In this document: positions 24,512 through 33,774 of the stretch, piece after piece
Numbering within the stretch: position 1 is the first letter of the stretch
Layout: the number at the start of each line of letters is the position of its first letter
Origin: CAYRLW01 sp964425215
GTDB taxonomy: Bacteria > Spirochaetota > Spirochaetia > Treponematales > Breznakiellaceae
Direction of reading: 5' to 3'
Assembly (NCBI GenBank): GCA_964425215.1
Contig: CAYRLW010000012.1
Span: 8,198-72,197, forward strand
Length of the DNA stretch: 64,000 nt
Position numbers and translations under genes: made by a program
Notes under the pieces: generated by a model
Told to the model about the DNA's origin: nothing
Database searches by the model: none
Seen by the model: the letters and a program-made list of their open reading frames with translations, nothing else

Positions 24512-26653
24512 ATGATCTTTACGATAATAAATTACGGTATCTTTTTCTTCCTTGCTTTCTATGGTTTTTATCTTCTTCTCCGAAGAAATGAATCCAATTT
24601 CACCGATTTGATTTTCTATTATTGCCTGGCCGTAGCGTTGGGGGCCCTGGGTATTGGGGTTGCATTTTCGGCTATCGGTACTCCATCCCAAGGAATCGCT
24701 GGATTTTTTATAAAACTGACCGCGGTTATGGCTTTGGGTAGCCATGTAATAGTATTTCTTTTGGCGTTAACGTTCCCTTATAAGAATTCCAAGGGACTTT
24801 TGCGGAATCTATTCGTAATTGTTTGGATACTTTTTTCGGTACTTGTTCTTTTTAGCGATAATTATGTAGGAACCCTATCCTTCGATGGGGGAATTATCCG
24901 TTTTTCCCACGGTCCCCTCTATTTTCCCCTGACCGTAGGGGGCTTTGCCCTGGGTTTGATTTCCGCGATCATCCTACTGGTTCGCTATTTTTCTCTTTCC
25001 AGCAGAATATTCAAATTACAAACGGTCATTATTACCGTTTCGATTTTTTTGGGTTACTCCATAATCTTTGCGTTAGGCATTCTTTTACCGAATTTTTTAG
25101 ATATCCCCCAAGTGTATCCCCTAATGACCCTTGGTGCGGTGCTTATGGCTGTGTTCTTAAGCTATGGAGTAACCCTTACCCGCGTTGTCGATATCGCGGG
25201 CGTTGGTCGGTCGGTGGTTTCCTTTACCCTGTATCTCCTTGTGGTGGGCGGAATAACCGGTATTTTCTATGCCCTGGGGTTTTTACTTTCGGCGGGTATC
25301 GGGTGGATCCTGCTTGTGCCTTGGGGAATTGGGGTATATGTGGTGGCCCATGCCTTAAGTTCCCTGTTACGGTCCCGGTTTAAAACCCTCTTTCAAGGGC
25401 ATCGGGCCTACGCGGAAAAGTTGGAATTGGACCTTAGCCGTATCGATTATGCCCAAGGCCGGGATAGGGTTATCGATGATTTGGCCCATATACTGGAGCA
25501 TGCTATTGGATGTTCTTCGGTACACCTTTTTATTGAGGATGATCAGGGACAACTAGGGCTAGTAAAGTCAATTTCAAAGGAAGCGGTTCCCTTTGAAGGC
25601 AGTATTCCCGTTAAAACACCCTTTATCGATCTCTTACTCAATAACGATATTTCTATAATCCTTAAAACTGAAATCGTGACCAATTATAACTACCATACGG
25701 TTAAAGCGGAACTCCTAAATCTGATGGATCGATTTTCCTCCGACGCGCTTATTTTGCTCCGAACGGGTAGGGATGTGATGGGACTTCTGCTTTTAGGTTC
25801 AAAAGTAAGCGGCAGAGATTATGTGGATTATGATTTTGACGCCCTTATGCGGGTCTATGGGAAGCTTTTTGTCACCCTTTACTATTTAAAAAATATAGCC
25901 CAGGAATCCCTGGTTACCACTGTGGATCGGGAAATTGAATTTTCTGAACAGATTATCGCGTCTTTGCAGAAAAACATCGATCAGGTTACCCATCCTAACG
26001 CGGATATCGCGTTTATCACCCGATCGGCTCGAAAGCTGGGCGGAGACTTTATCGATTTTATTCGACTATCTGCCGATAGATACATGGTTGTCATGGGCGA
26101 TGTTTCGGGCCGGGGCCTTAACGCGAGTATGTCCATGATAATTTTAAAGTCCATGATACGGACCTTTGTAAAGGAAACCAAAGATTTTAAGGCCCTGATT
26201 ATTAAAATCAACCATTTTGTCCGGGAGTACCTTCCCCGGGGGACCTACTTTTCCGGATTGATCGGCCTGTTCAATTTTAAGGATAGAACGCTCTATTACG
26301 TTAACTGTGGCATCCCGGTAATGTATCTGCTCTCCGTAGCTTATAACAACCCATTTGAAATTCAGGGGAATCCCCGGGTGTTAGGTTTTGTTAAAGATAT
26401 AAGCCCCTATATGAACGTGAGAAAACTTGGCTTCCGGTCGGGTGATATTTTGCTGGCTACCACTGACGGCCTTACGGACGCCGAATCCCTACGGGGTGTT
26501 AAATTTGGCAAAGAACGGATCCAAAAAAGCTTGCTGGAAAATCGAAGCGTGTCGGCGGCTCGGATTGCCCAATTCCTTCAACAGGATGTGGTGGATTTTG
26601 TTTCCCAGGAACTGTACGACGATATTTCTATTCTTTCAATTAAGTTTTTATAG
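24512..26653 (+). CDS. SpoIIE-type phosphatase with multi-helix membrane sensor and GAF-like region
   Basis: A 713-residue protein. Residues 1-290 hold about nine hydrophobic helices, resembling the 7TM sensor parts of histidine kinases. Residues ~310-460 look like a GAF domain. The C-terminal SpoIIE phosphatase domain has ARKLGGDFIDFIRL, MGDVSGRGLNASMSM, TTDGLTD and DDISILSI. It probably senses a ligand through the membrane part and dephosphorylates the downstream STAS protein. It is tightly packed behind the first phosphatase (gap of 4) and precedes the STAS gene by 47 bases. Confidence 0.88.
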   Translation: MIFTIINYGIFFFLAFYGFYLLLRRNESNFTDLIFYYCLAVALGALGIGVAFSAIGTPSQGIAGFFIKLTAVMALGSHVIVFLLALTFPYKNSKGLLRNLFVIVWILFSVLVLFSDNYVGTLSFDGGIIRFSHGPLYFPLTVGGFALGLISAIILLVRYFSLSSRIFKLQTVIITVSIFLGYSIIFALGILLPNFLDIPQVYPLMTLGAVLMAVFLSYGVTLTRVVDIAGVGRSVVSFTLYLLVVGGITGIFYALGFLLSAGIGWILLVPWGIGVYVVAHALSSLLRSRFKTLFQGHRAYAEKLELDLSRIDYAQGRDRVIDDLAHILEHAIGCSSVHLFIEDDQGQLGLVKSISKEAVPFEGSIPVKTPFIDLLLNNDISIILKTEIVTNYNYHTVKAELLNLMDRFSSDALILLRTGRDVMGLLLLGSKVSGRDYVDYDFDALMRVYGKLFVTLYYLKNIAQESLVTTVDREIEFSEQIIASLQKNIDQVTHPNADIAFITRSARKLGGDFIDFIRLSADRYMVVMGDVSGRGLNASMSMIILKSMIRTFVKETKDFKALIIKINHFVREYLPRGTYFSGLIGLFNFKDRTLYYVNCGIPVMYLLSVAYNNPFEIQGNPRVLGFVKDISPYMNVRKLGFRSGDILLATTDGLTDAESLRGVKFGKERIQKSLLENRSVSAARIAQFLQQDVVDFVSQELYDDISILSIKFL

Positions 26654-26700
26654 GGAAAGATTTTTATAGAGATATGTTTTTGAAAAGATAAGGAGCTCCC

Positions 26701-27027
26701 ATGGACCATTTAAATATAACCGAGCGGATTTCGGAAGATTACACGATTCTAGAATTGATCGGAACGATTAATTCATACACCTATAAGGACTTTCAACAAA
26801 GGCTGTATAACCTTATCGAAAAGACCAACGTGGTTTTAGATATGTCCCGGGTATCGCGGCTTTCGTCCTCCGGTTTAGGGATCCTTATGGACGCGATCAA
26901 CGTAAGCGGGGAACGGAACCGGAAACTATATATCCTTAATCCCAATGAACTGGTCCGTCAGGCGATTGAAGCCACTGGATTCCCTGAATTATTTCAAAGT
27001 ATCCAATCGATTCACGAAATCCGATGA
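26701..27027 (+). CDS. STAS-domain anti-anti-sigma factor (SpoIIAA/RsbV-like)
   Basis: A 108-residue single STAS domain with VVLDMSRVSRLSSSGLGIL, which holds the regulatory serine that a partner kinase phosphorylates and the two upstream phosphatases would dephosphorylate. Strong AAGGAG ribosome binding site. No anti-sigma kinase (RsbW-like) gene is present in the operon or window, so the partner must be encoded elsewhere. The operon ends at a strong convergent terminator. Confidence 0.92.
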   Translation: MDHLNITERISEDYTILELIGTINSYTYKDFQQRLYNLIEKTNVVLDMSRVSRLSSSGLGILMDAINVSGERNRKLYILNPNELVRQAIEATGFPELFQSIQSIHEIR

Positions 27028-27067
27028 AAGAGCTTTTTACGATTAAAAATTTAACCAGCCGTGAAAA

Positions 27068-27116
27068 CCCCTCGAAAAACCTTTAGACCTATGGCCCTTT
27101 GGTGTTTTTCGAGGGG
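27068..27116. terminator. Bidirectional terminator between convergent operons
   Basis: A perfect 13-base stem, CCCCTCGAAAAAC (27068-27080) with GTTTTTCGAGGGG (27104-27116). On the minus strand it is followed by TTTT. It serves the STAS operon and the FMN reductase gene. Confidence 0.85.
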
Positions 27117-27123
27117 CTAATTA

Positions 27124-27681
27124 TTACGATCGGACCGTTTTAAGGGCGGTGGACCAGGAGACCAGTTGATCTAAAAGGGTTTTTAGGGTTTCCGCTTGGA
27201 CCGGAGCGGGTTTGAAAACGCTGAAATTTTCAAAATCCGTAAAAAGGGATAGATGGACTGCGGTCCGTACGTCGGCTATCTGTAGTTCCCCTAAAATCAA
27301 GCGAAGGTTTTCTACCGCCCGGGCTCCGCCTACGGAACCGTAGGCTACCATTCCGGCGGCTTTGTTGTTCCATTCCGCGTACAGGTAATCCAGGGCGTTT
27401 TTTAAGGCTCCGGACGTGGCGTGGTTGTACTCGGGGGTCACAAAAATGAAGCCGTCGAATTGGGCTATCTTTTCCGCCCATTTTTTGGTGTGACCCTGGG
27501 TATATTGATGGAACGATGGGGGAGCCGGTTCGTCCAGGAGGGGGAGGTTGTAGTCCTTTATATCCACCAGCTCAAACTGGGCATCCGAACGTTTTTGCGC
27601 GTTTTCCAGTACCCAGCGGGCCACCTGCTCTCCGTTTCTGCCGGGTCGAGTACTGCCAATAATAACCGCTATTTTTACCAT
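27124..27681 (-). CDS. NAD(P)H-dependent FMN reductase family protein
   Basis: A 185-residue flavodoxin-fold protein. The N-terminus reads VKIAVIIGSTRPGRNGEQVA, the phosphate-binding loop for FMN. VTPEYNHATSGALKNALDYL is the signature of the NADPH-dependent FMN/azo/chromate reductase family. A single gene, it ends at the shared terminator. ATG 27681 is preceded on its strand by AGGAGGATCGT. It probably reduces FMN, quinones or xenobiotics. Confidence 0.92.
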   Translation of the reverse strand: MVKIAVIIGSTRPGRNGEQVARWVLENAQKRSDAQFELVDIKDYNLPLLDEPAPPSFHQYTQGHTKKWAEKIAQFDGFIFVTPEYNHATSGALKNALDYLYAEWNNKAAGMVAYGSVGGARAVENLRLILGELQIADVRTAVHLSLFTDFENFSVFKPAPVQAETLKTLLDQLVSWSTALKTVRS

Positions 27682-27766
27682 ACGATCCTCCTATGGAATG
27701 TATTATATGACTAATATAGTAATATATAGATGAAAGGGCAAACGGATTTTTCACAGTGGATTTTTC

Positions 27767-27795
27767 TTTACAGCCAAGAAAGACCGGCATATTAT
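27767..27795 (+). promoter_or_regulatory. Sigma-70 promoter of the glutamate dehydrogenase transcript
   Basis: TTTACA at 27767-27772, 17 bases, TATTAT at 27790-27795. The -10 box ends six bases before an ATG at 27802, predicting transcription start at or next to that ATG. Confidence 0.65.
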
Positions 27796-27801
27796 AACGG
27801 T

Positions 27802-27858
27802 ATGAAAACAGAGGTGCGGCTCCGGACAAGCTACAGCGCCTATAGGAGCGTTTTATGA
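27802..27858 (+). CDS. 18-residue leader peptide coupled to the glutamate dehydrogenase gene
   Basis: ATG 27802 opens 18 codons (MKTEVRLRTSYSAYRSVL). Its TGA (27856-27858) overlaps the dehydrogenase ATG (27855) as ATGA. It has no ribosome binding site of its own, and the promoter -10 box is six bases upstream, so it would be read from a leaderless mRNA. The dehydrogenase's TAGGAGCG site lies inside it. A role in translational coupling or attenuation is inferred. It is too short to assess by homology. Confidence 0.45.
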   Translation: MKTEVRLRTSYSAYRSVL

Positions 27859-30725
27859 TCAACAGTCTTAACGACATCGCGGCCCACAGCGTTCTTTCTT
27901 TAGAACAACTGGTTCAGATCGAGGAATATATCCTAAATACGGGGTATATGACCGCGGAAAAAACCCGAGAAGAGATGAAGCGTTTTATCATCGATCTTGG
28001 GATTGACGATTATTATTTTAAAACCACCGGGGCCGCGGATATTGCCCGGCATCTTTTGTCCTTTAAGGCTTCCGAAGTAATCGCGACCTACGGCAACGGT
28101 ACGGGAATACAGCTTTTAGGGGAACAGGAGGGTAAGGGTGTATACATTGTGGAGGATGAACCGGAAAAGGTTCTAGAGGTGGAAGAGCGGATTGACGCTC
28201 GTTATCCCAACTCCCATTTGGAAAGTTATATCACCAAGGGGGGAACGCAGAGCAAGGTTCCCCTTCGTTTCTATATTATCACGAAACCCGAGTTCCCCCC
28301 CTATACGGTCGGAGAGCCAAGGACTTTCGAAAACTCAGCGAGCACTTTTTTCCTTTCCCGCGCGGTAAGCGAAACGATAAGCCGCTATAAAAAAGCGTGG
28401 GCCCAGCTCAATGATATGGAAACCCCCCTGGTTTCGGTGACCTACAAAAAAGAAACCGACGAGACCCGAATTATGATAGGTCTTAAGGGTCTGGCCCATC
28501 GGAGGATCCTTCCCACCCTGGCCCATCTGTTAAGCAAATACCAGCTCCCTATCCGGCGAAAGTACGTGGAACCCTTTGGGGATGAAAAGCTCTTTACTAG
28601 CCTGTACCTTCCCCGGGTTTCCGATAGGGTTATCGCGGATTTAACCACCGATTTGAACGTAGCCCTGATGCTTCCCGAAAATACGATAACGGACTTGTTT
28701 TATCAGGGTATCTTTGGTCCCCAAACCACTATATACGCCATCAGCGCGGCAGCTTTTACCCATCAGTTTCTCTCGCTACTTTCGGAGGAATACCAGACCC
28801 TGCAGAGGGCCCTCAAGGATCAACCGGAAGCTCGAGGCATCGTGGATAACCTTAAACTGCACCTTATCAAGGATACCTACTCTACCTACCGGATCGCTTC
28901 CACGGTAATCCACCAAACCGCCGTGGTGGAACAGCTGTTTAACCATTTCCAACTGCGCTTTCTAGAAAAAAATGACGAGGAATGTCAGCAGTCGGAGCAA
29001 AAAATTCATCAAATGATAGAGCGGGAGGTTCCCTCGGCAAAAGATAGAAGTATTTTGGAATATTTCTTGGTTTTCAATAAAACCGTGCGAAGGACCAATT
29101 TTTTTAAAAAAGAAAAAACCTGTATGGCCTTTAAATTGGACCCTTCTATCGTCAGCCCCGTGGATTTCCCCGAAAAACCCTTTGGCCTTTTCTTTTTAGC
29201 GGGCCACGATTTTATCGGTTTTCACATGCGTTTCCGGGATATCGCCCGGGGGGGAATTCGCATCGTCCGATCCCGGTCCTTGGACATCTATTCCCATAAC
29301 GTGGATACCATCTTTACGGAAAATTACAACCTGGCCATGACCCAGCAGAAAAAAAACAAGGATATCCCCGAAGGGGGCGCTAAAGGGACGATCCTGTTGA
29401 ACCTGGCAAGCCAAAACGCCGCAGACCGGGCGTTTAAAGATTACGTGGACGGTCTGCTGGACCTGCTGGTGGACGTGGACGAAGCGGGAAAACCGAAGGT
29501 GAGGGAACTATTGTTCCTTGGGCCTGACGAGGGAAGCGCTCCTCTTATGGATTGGGCGGCTTTGCACGCCCAACGACGGGGCTACCCGTTCTGGAAATCC
29601 TTTAGCACGGGGAAGGCCCCCGAATTGGGGGGCATCCCCCACGATCTTTATGGGATGACCACCATCGGTATCCATGAATACGTGTTGGGTCTTCTGGAAA
29701 AGGTTGGAAAAAAGGAAGAGGAGATCACTAAAATTCAAACCGGCGGGCCCGATGGGGACCTGGGAAGCAACGAAATCCTCGTTTCCAAGGATAAAACGAT
29801 TATCATTATCGATGGAAGCGGGGTTTTGTACGATCCCTTGGGTTTGAATCGGAAAGAACTGATCCGGCTTGCTAAAAAGCGGGTCATGGTTCAAGAATTC
29901 GACCGGAAATTACTTTCCAAACAGGGATTCTTTGTTTCTATAAACGACAAAGACCATAAGCTTCCGGACGGTGAGGTCGTCGTTAACGGGGAAGATTTCC
30001 GGAACACCTTCCATCTAAGCAAATACGCCGTGGCGGACCTGTTTGTTCCCTGCGGCGGACGACCGGGGGCGATCAATATTGGAAACTGGCGGCAGGTTTT
30101 CGATGACCGATTTCAGGCGAAGTTCCGGTACATTGTCGAGGGGGCGAACCTCTTTATCACCGAGGAGGCCCGCCTACGCCTGGAAGAACAGGGTATTGTT
30201 ATCCTAAAGGATGCCTCGACCAATAAGGGAGGGGTCACATCATCTTCCTTCGAGGTTTTCGCGTCCTTGGCCATGAGCGACGAGGAGTTTAACACCCATA
30301 TTCGGGCCCAGGAAGGGGGTGCCTTACCTCTCTTTAGAACCACCTACGTGGAAGAGATTATCAAAATGATCCGATCCAACGCCCGTTCGGAGTTCGAGAT
30401 CCTCTGGCGGGAACACGGGGCCACCGGCGTTCCGCTGACCCTGTTGTCCAACGCTTTAAGCGGAAAAATAAATCAAATTACCGATTCGATTCGGGATTCT
30501 AAATTGGCCGGCGATCCCATCATCCGGGAGAAAATTCTGAAAGAGTATACTCCCCCGGCCCTGCTAAACCTATTGGGTTTAGAAACCATATTGAACCGGG
30601 TCCCCGATTCGTACCTTCGGGCTATTGTGGCGACTAAAATGGCCACCGATTTTGTGTATCGACACGGGTTGGGGGCCAACGAGGTGGATTTCGCGGATTT
30701 CGTGACCTCCCTTAAGCTCGCTTAA
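27855..30725 (+). CDS. NAD-specific glutamate dehydrogenase, large type
   Basis: A 956-residue protein, far longer than the common 450-residue hexameric enzymes and close to the 115-kDa NAD-dependent class, which deaminates glutamate to 2-oxoglutarate and ammonia. Residues 1-~420 form a family-specific N-terminal region. The catalytic and NAD regions contain FRDIARGGIR, GGAKGTILLNL, GGPDGDLGSNEI (dinucleotide-binding) and VEGANLFITEEAR, then KDASTNKGGVTSSSFEV. Start ATG is preceded by TAGGAGCG and overlaps the stop of the short leader ORF. It is transcribed alone and would let the cell use amino acids as a carbon and nitrogen source. Confidence 0.92.
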   Translation: MINSLNDIAAHSVLSLEQLVQIEEYILNTGYMTAEKTREEMKRFIIDLGIDDYYFKTTGAADIARHLLSFKASEVIATYGNGTGIQLLGEQEGKGVYIVEDEPEKVLEVEERIDARYPNSHLESYITKGGTQSKVPLRFYIITKPEFPPYTVGEPRTFENSASTFFLSRAVSETISRYKKAWAQLNDMETPLVSVTYKKETDETRIMIGLKGLAHRRILPTLAHLLSKYQLPIRRKYVEPFGDEKLFTSLYLPRVSDRVIADLTTDLNVALMLPENTITDLFYQGIFGPQTTIYAISAAAFTHQFLSLLSEEYQTLQRALKDQPEARGIVDNLKLHLIKDTYSTYRIASTVIHQTAVVEQLFNHFQLRFLEKNDEECQQSEQKIHQMIEREVPSAKDRSILEYFLVFNKTVRRTNFFKKEKTCMAFKLDPSIVSPVDFPEKPFGLFFLAGHDFIGFHMRFRDIARGGIRIVRSRSLDIYSHNVDTIFTENYNLAMTQQKKNKDIPEGGAKGTILLNLASQNAADRAFKDYVDGLLDLLVDVDEAGKPKVRELLFLGPDEGSAPLMDWAALHAQRRGYPFWKSFSTGKAPELGGIPHDLYGMTTIGIHEYVLGLLEKVGKKEEEITKIQTGGPDGDLGSNEILVSKDKTIIIIDGSGVLYDPLGLNRKELIRLAKKRVMVQEFDRKLLSKQGFFVSINDKDHKLPDGEVVVNGEDFRNTFHLSKYAVADLFVPCGGRPGAINIGNWRQVFDDRFQAKFRYIVEGANLFITEEARLRLEEQGIVILKDASTNKGGVTSSSFEVFASLAMSDEEFNTHIRAQEGGALPLFRTTYVEEIIKMIRSNARSEFEILWREHGATGVPLTLLSNALSGKINQITDSIRDSKLAGDPIIREKILKEYTPPALLNLLGLETILNRVPDSYLRAIVATKMATDFVYRHGLGANEVDFADFVTSLKLA

Positions 30726-30780
30726 GATTCGCTTAGGGAAACCCCGCGTTTTTCCCCCCCGTCTGCCTTTAGAAAGGCGC

Positions 30781-30831
30781 GGCCTATTGACCGGCATGGC
30801 CTATTGACCGGCATGGCCTATTGACAGGCGC
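30781..30831. repeat. 17-bp tandem repeat upstream of the TPP riboswitch
   Basis: Three head-to-tail 17-base units, GGCCTATTGACCGGCAT twice (30781, 30798) and a variant GGCCTATTGACAGGCGC (30815). Each carries TTGAC, and the last supplies the -35 box TTGACA of the thiamine promoter. Confidence 0.85.
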
Positions 30832-30850
30832 GGGGGGAAAGTTTTACCAT
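30821..30850 (+). promoter_or_regulatory. Promoter of the thiamine transport operon
   Basis: TTGACA at 30821-30826, 18 bases, TACCAT at 30845-30850, with the riboswitch starting about 8 bases later. Confidence 0.55.
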
Positions 30851-30857
30851 TACTTTG

Positions 30858-30935
<78 letters not shown>

Positions 30936-30985
30936 AGTCTCATCATTATTCCCCCACAGCCATTTTTTTCTCTAAGGAGTTTCGT

Positions 30986-31564
30986 ATGGCTGGGAAAAAT
31001 TCTCTCTTTTCCTGGAAGTTGAACGAAATCGTGGTCCTGGTGGTGCTTTCTATCGCCATCGGTGTACTGTTTTGGGCCTGGACCCTCGTGTCCGCCCTGG
31101 CTAAACCCCTGTCCGCCATCGGATTGGACTATCTTTTGGCGGGGGTTTGGTTTGTGGGGGGCACGCTGGTGGCCTTTTTAATCCGCCGGCCCGGAGCCGC
31201 CTTAGCCGGAGAGCTGATAGCAGCGATCCTGGAGGGGTTTATCACCCAGTGGGGTATTACCGCCGCCATTTGGGGCCTGGTGCAGGGGCTGGGGGTGGAG
31301 TTGGTGTTCGCAGTCACGGGGTACAAAAAATGGAATCGGTCGACCATGATCCTCGCCGCCCTGGTTTCGTCGTTGTTCTCCTACGCTCTGGATTTTTTCT
31401 ATAGCCAATATTGGACCCTGCAAGCGTGGGTCTGGCCGATCCAGATCGTTTCGGTGAGCGTCGGGGGAATATTCTGGGCTGGTATTTTAGCCTACGCCAT
31501 AGGCCGGGGTATAATTCGCACAGGGGTGGCGTCGAACCTTCTGAGCGGTGACGATCTGGCCTAA
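30986..31564 (+). CDS. ykoE: YkoE-like substrate-binding membrane protein of a thiamine/HMP ECF transporter
   Basis: A 192-residue hydrophobic protein with about five or six membrane helices. It matches YkoE, the S component that recognises thiamine or its hydroxymethylpyrimidine precursor in ECF-type importers. The TPP riboswitch immediately upstream supports the substrate. ATG follows AAGGAGTTTCGT. The ATPase gene begins at the very next base after the stop, so the genes are one operon with the ykoD- and ykoC-like genes. Confidence 0.85.
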   Translation: MAGKNSLFSWKLNEIVVLVVLSIAIGVLFWAWTLVSALAKPLSAIGLDYLLAGVWFVGGTLVAFLIRRPGAALAGELIAAILEGFITQWGITAAIWGLVQGLGVELVFAVTGYKKWNRSTMILAALVSSLFSYALDFFYSQYWTLQAWVWPIQIVSVSVGGIFWAGILAYAIGRGIIRTGVASNLLSGDDLA

Positions 31565-33040
31565 ATGACGCTTCTACGGCTTAAGGACCTTTCGTTCCGA
31601 TTCAGGGGAACCAAAAAGGCGGTTCTTTCCAACATCAACGTGGAGGTCCATGCGGGCGATCGGATCCTTCTGTACGGGGATTCGGGGTCCGGTAAATCTA
31701 CCCTTTTGGCGATTATGGCCGCGTTGGCGCCGGAATATGTGGGCGGAGAGCTTTCGGGGGTCAGGGAGCTTTTGTACACCCGCAAGGGGGTGGTCCTACA
31801 AAATCCGGAGGCCCAGATCATTACCCCTACGGTGGAAGAGGAAATCGCATTTCCCTTGGAAAATCAGGGGATGGATCCAGACTTGATTCGACGGAAGGTT
31901 CAAGCCCAGCTAAAGGGGTTTCAACTGGAACCCCTAAAAGCTCGGCTTCCCCTGAGCCTTTCGGGGGGAGAATGCCAGCGGATTTCCCTGGCCACCGCGT
32001 TGGTTCAGGAGCCGGACATTCTTTTTCTAGACGAGCCAACCTCGTATTTAGACGAAGATCGGGCCCGGCAGTTCTTTGAGGATTTGGAAAAACTGCCGGC
32101 GTCCACGGCGGTGGTTTTGGTGGAACACCGTTTTGAATTGGCGGCCCCCTTCTGTACCCAGTGGTACCGTCTTGCCAAGGGCGTTTTGGAAGTTCAAACC
32201 GCACCCCCGGTTCTCTGGCCGGGGCTTTCGTTTTTGAACGGGTCCGGTGGTGATTTTTTAGGCAAACAAGCTCCGGAGCTGGAGGCCCACACTCCAGAGC
32301 TGGGGGCCCAAACCCCGGAACCGGGGGCCCGCACTCCGGACCCGGGGGCCCAAACCCCAGGACCGCCTCTTTTACGTGTTCAGGACCTGCATCATCGGTA
32401 CCCGGAGACGGAAGACTATATCCTTAGGGATATCAATTTCACCCTAACCAAGGGGGAGATCCTAGCGATCCAGGGTTCCAGCGGGAGCGGCAAGACGACG
32501 CTTTTGAAAAAGATAATCGGTCTTTTAAAGAATGATAAAAATACTATTTATATTCAAGGAAAAGATATAGCTTTATTAAAACCCCAGCGGTACTACCAGT
32601 ATGTAGCGTACGTTAGTCAAAATCCGGAACATCTGTTCGTCTCCGATACGGTTCAAGGGGAATTGGATTCCGCGGGTCCGGAGGGTCTTTCTTTGGCCCG
32701 TCGTTTTCGCTTGGACCATCTGTTGACCAGAAATCCATGGAAGCTGAGCGAAGGGGAAAAGCGCCGACTTACCCTTTGTATTGCCTTGGCCATGGACCGG
32801 GACCTTATCGTGATGGATGAACCCACCTACGGTCTAGACCAGGAATCCCGGAAGGACTTGGCGGACCTTATGATCCCGCTGTTAGAAGATCGAAGGACCC
32901 TGTTGATCGTAAGCCACGATACCCCCTTTTTGCGGGCCCTCCCGTGCCGAATCCTGCGGTTAACCCAGGGTCGTCTTTTTGACTTTCCGCTCCCGGCGAG
33001 AAATTCGCAGTCCACCAAAATCGTGGAGGCTTATCCATGA
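31565..33040 (+). CDS. ykoD: ECF transporter double ATPase (YkoD-like)
   Basis: A 491-residue protein with two fused ABC domains. Domain 1 has Walker A GDSGSGKST, signature LSLSGGECQR and Walker B ILFLDEPTS. Domain 2 has GSSGSGKTT, a shortened LSEGEKRR signature and LIVMDEPTYGL. Between them (about residues 236-266) sits a Pro-rich linker of four or five 7-residue repeats of the form PExGAxT, encoded by tandem 21-base units. The protein energises thiamine/HMP import. It abuts the ykoE-like gene and overlaps the ykoC-like gene by four bases (ATGA). Confidence 0.9.
   Translation: MTLLRLKDLSFRFRGTKKAVLSNINVEVHAGDRILLYGDSGSGKSTLLAIMAALAPEYVGGELSGVRELLYTRKGVVLQNPEAQIITPTVEEEIAFPLENQGMDPDLIRRKVQAQLKGFQLEPLKARLPLSLSGGECQRISLATALVQEPDILFLDEPTSYLDEDRARQFFEDLEKLPASTAVVLVEHRFELAAPFCTQWYRLAKGVLEVQTAPPVLWPGLSFLNGSGGDFLGKQAPELEAHTPELGAQTPEPGARTPDPGAQTPGPPLLRVQDLHHRYPETEDYILRDINFTLTKGEILAIQGSSGSGKTTLLKKIIGLLKNDKNTIYIQGKDIALLKPQRYYQYVAYVSQNPEHLFVSDTVQGELDSAGPEGLSLARRFRLDHLLTRNPWKLSEGEKRRLTLCIALAMDRDLIVMDEPTYGLDQESRKDLADLMIPLLEDRRTLLIVSHDTPFLRALPCRILRLTQGRLFDFPLPARNSQSTKIVEAYP
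32269..32363. repeat. In-frame 21-bp tandem repeats in the ATPase linker
   Basis: About four imperfect 21-base units (pattern CCGGAnCnGGGGGCCCnnACC) encode PELEAHT, PELGAQT, PEPGART and PDPGAQT between the two ABC domains. Confidence 0.8.
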
Positions 33041-33753
33041 GGTCCCACGATCCCAATCCCCTGGCCCTCCTGCTCGCCCAAATTAGTTTGATGATTCCGG
33101 TTCTTTTGGCCATCGATCCCTATACGCCGCTTCTCTTTTTCGTTGTAGGCCTGGCGAACGTCGTCGCGGTGGGGAAGCTTCGTGTGGGGAAATTCCTAAA
33201 AATCCTCCTGCCCCTTTCTTCGGTTTCCTTTAGTCTTTTCTTTATGAACCTCCTGTTTCCCGCCCAGGGGGTCAACGGCTTGGCCCGGGGCACCGCCGTG
33301 TTTTTGCGGAGTTTTTCTTTGATTAGTCTTTCCACCGCCTATATTGCCATGGTAGACCCCTACGATGTTATTCGGGCTCTGATTCAAAATTGGAAACTTC
33401 CCTACCGCATCGGCTACGCGCTTTTTGCCGGGTGGAATACCATACCTTTGATTCGTCGGGACATCGAACTGATTCAAAAGGCCCAGGATATCCGCAGTGC
33501 CGGGAAGAAGAGCAAAAAAATCCCCCCTTCCCGTTTGCCGGTAACCCTGCTTTCGGGGGTAATTCTCCACGGGGAACGGCTTAGCCTTTCCATGGCCGCC
33601 CGGGGTTTGGATACCTGCGAGAAGCGGAGTTTTATCGTTCCCGTCCCATGGAAAAGGACCGACACGGTTTACGTCGTTCTGATAGTCCTAACGGCGGCTT
33701 TTTTGTGGATTGCTCTTATACATTTTAAGGTATTCACGTTTGAATTAGGGTGA
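33037..33753 (+). CDS. ykoC: ECF transporter transmembrane protein (EcfT, YkoC-like)
   Basis: A 238-residue membrane protein with about five helices (first clusters near residues 15-60 and 75-110) and a cytoplasmic segment with AQDIRSAGKK, where EcfT proteins couple to the ATPases, then AARGLD. It is the scaffold subunit of the thiamine/HMP importer. Start overlaps the upstream stop as ATGA. Confidence 0.87.
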   Translation: MRSHDPNPLALLLAQISLMIPVLLAIDPYTPLLFFVVGLANVVAVGKLRVGKFLKILLPLSSVSFSLFFMNLLFPAQGVNGLARGTAVFLRSFSLISLSTAYIAMVDPYDVIRALIQNWKLPYRIGYALFAGWNTIPLIRRDIELIQKAQDIRSAGKKSKKIPPSRLPVTLLSGVILHGERLSLSMAARGLDTCEKRSFIVPVPWKRTDTVYVVLIVLTAAFLWIALIHFKVFTFELG

Positions 33754-33774
33754 AAACCCTAAGAAGGAGATTTT

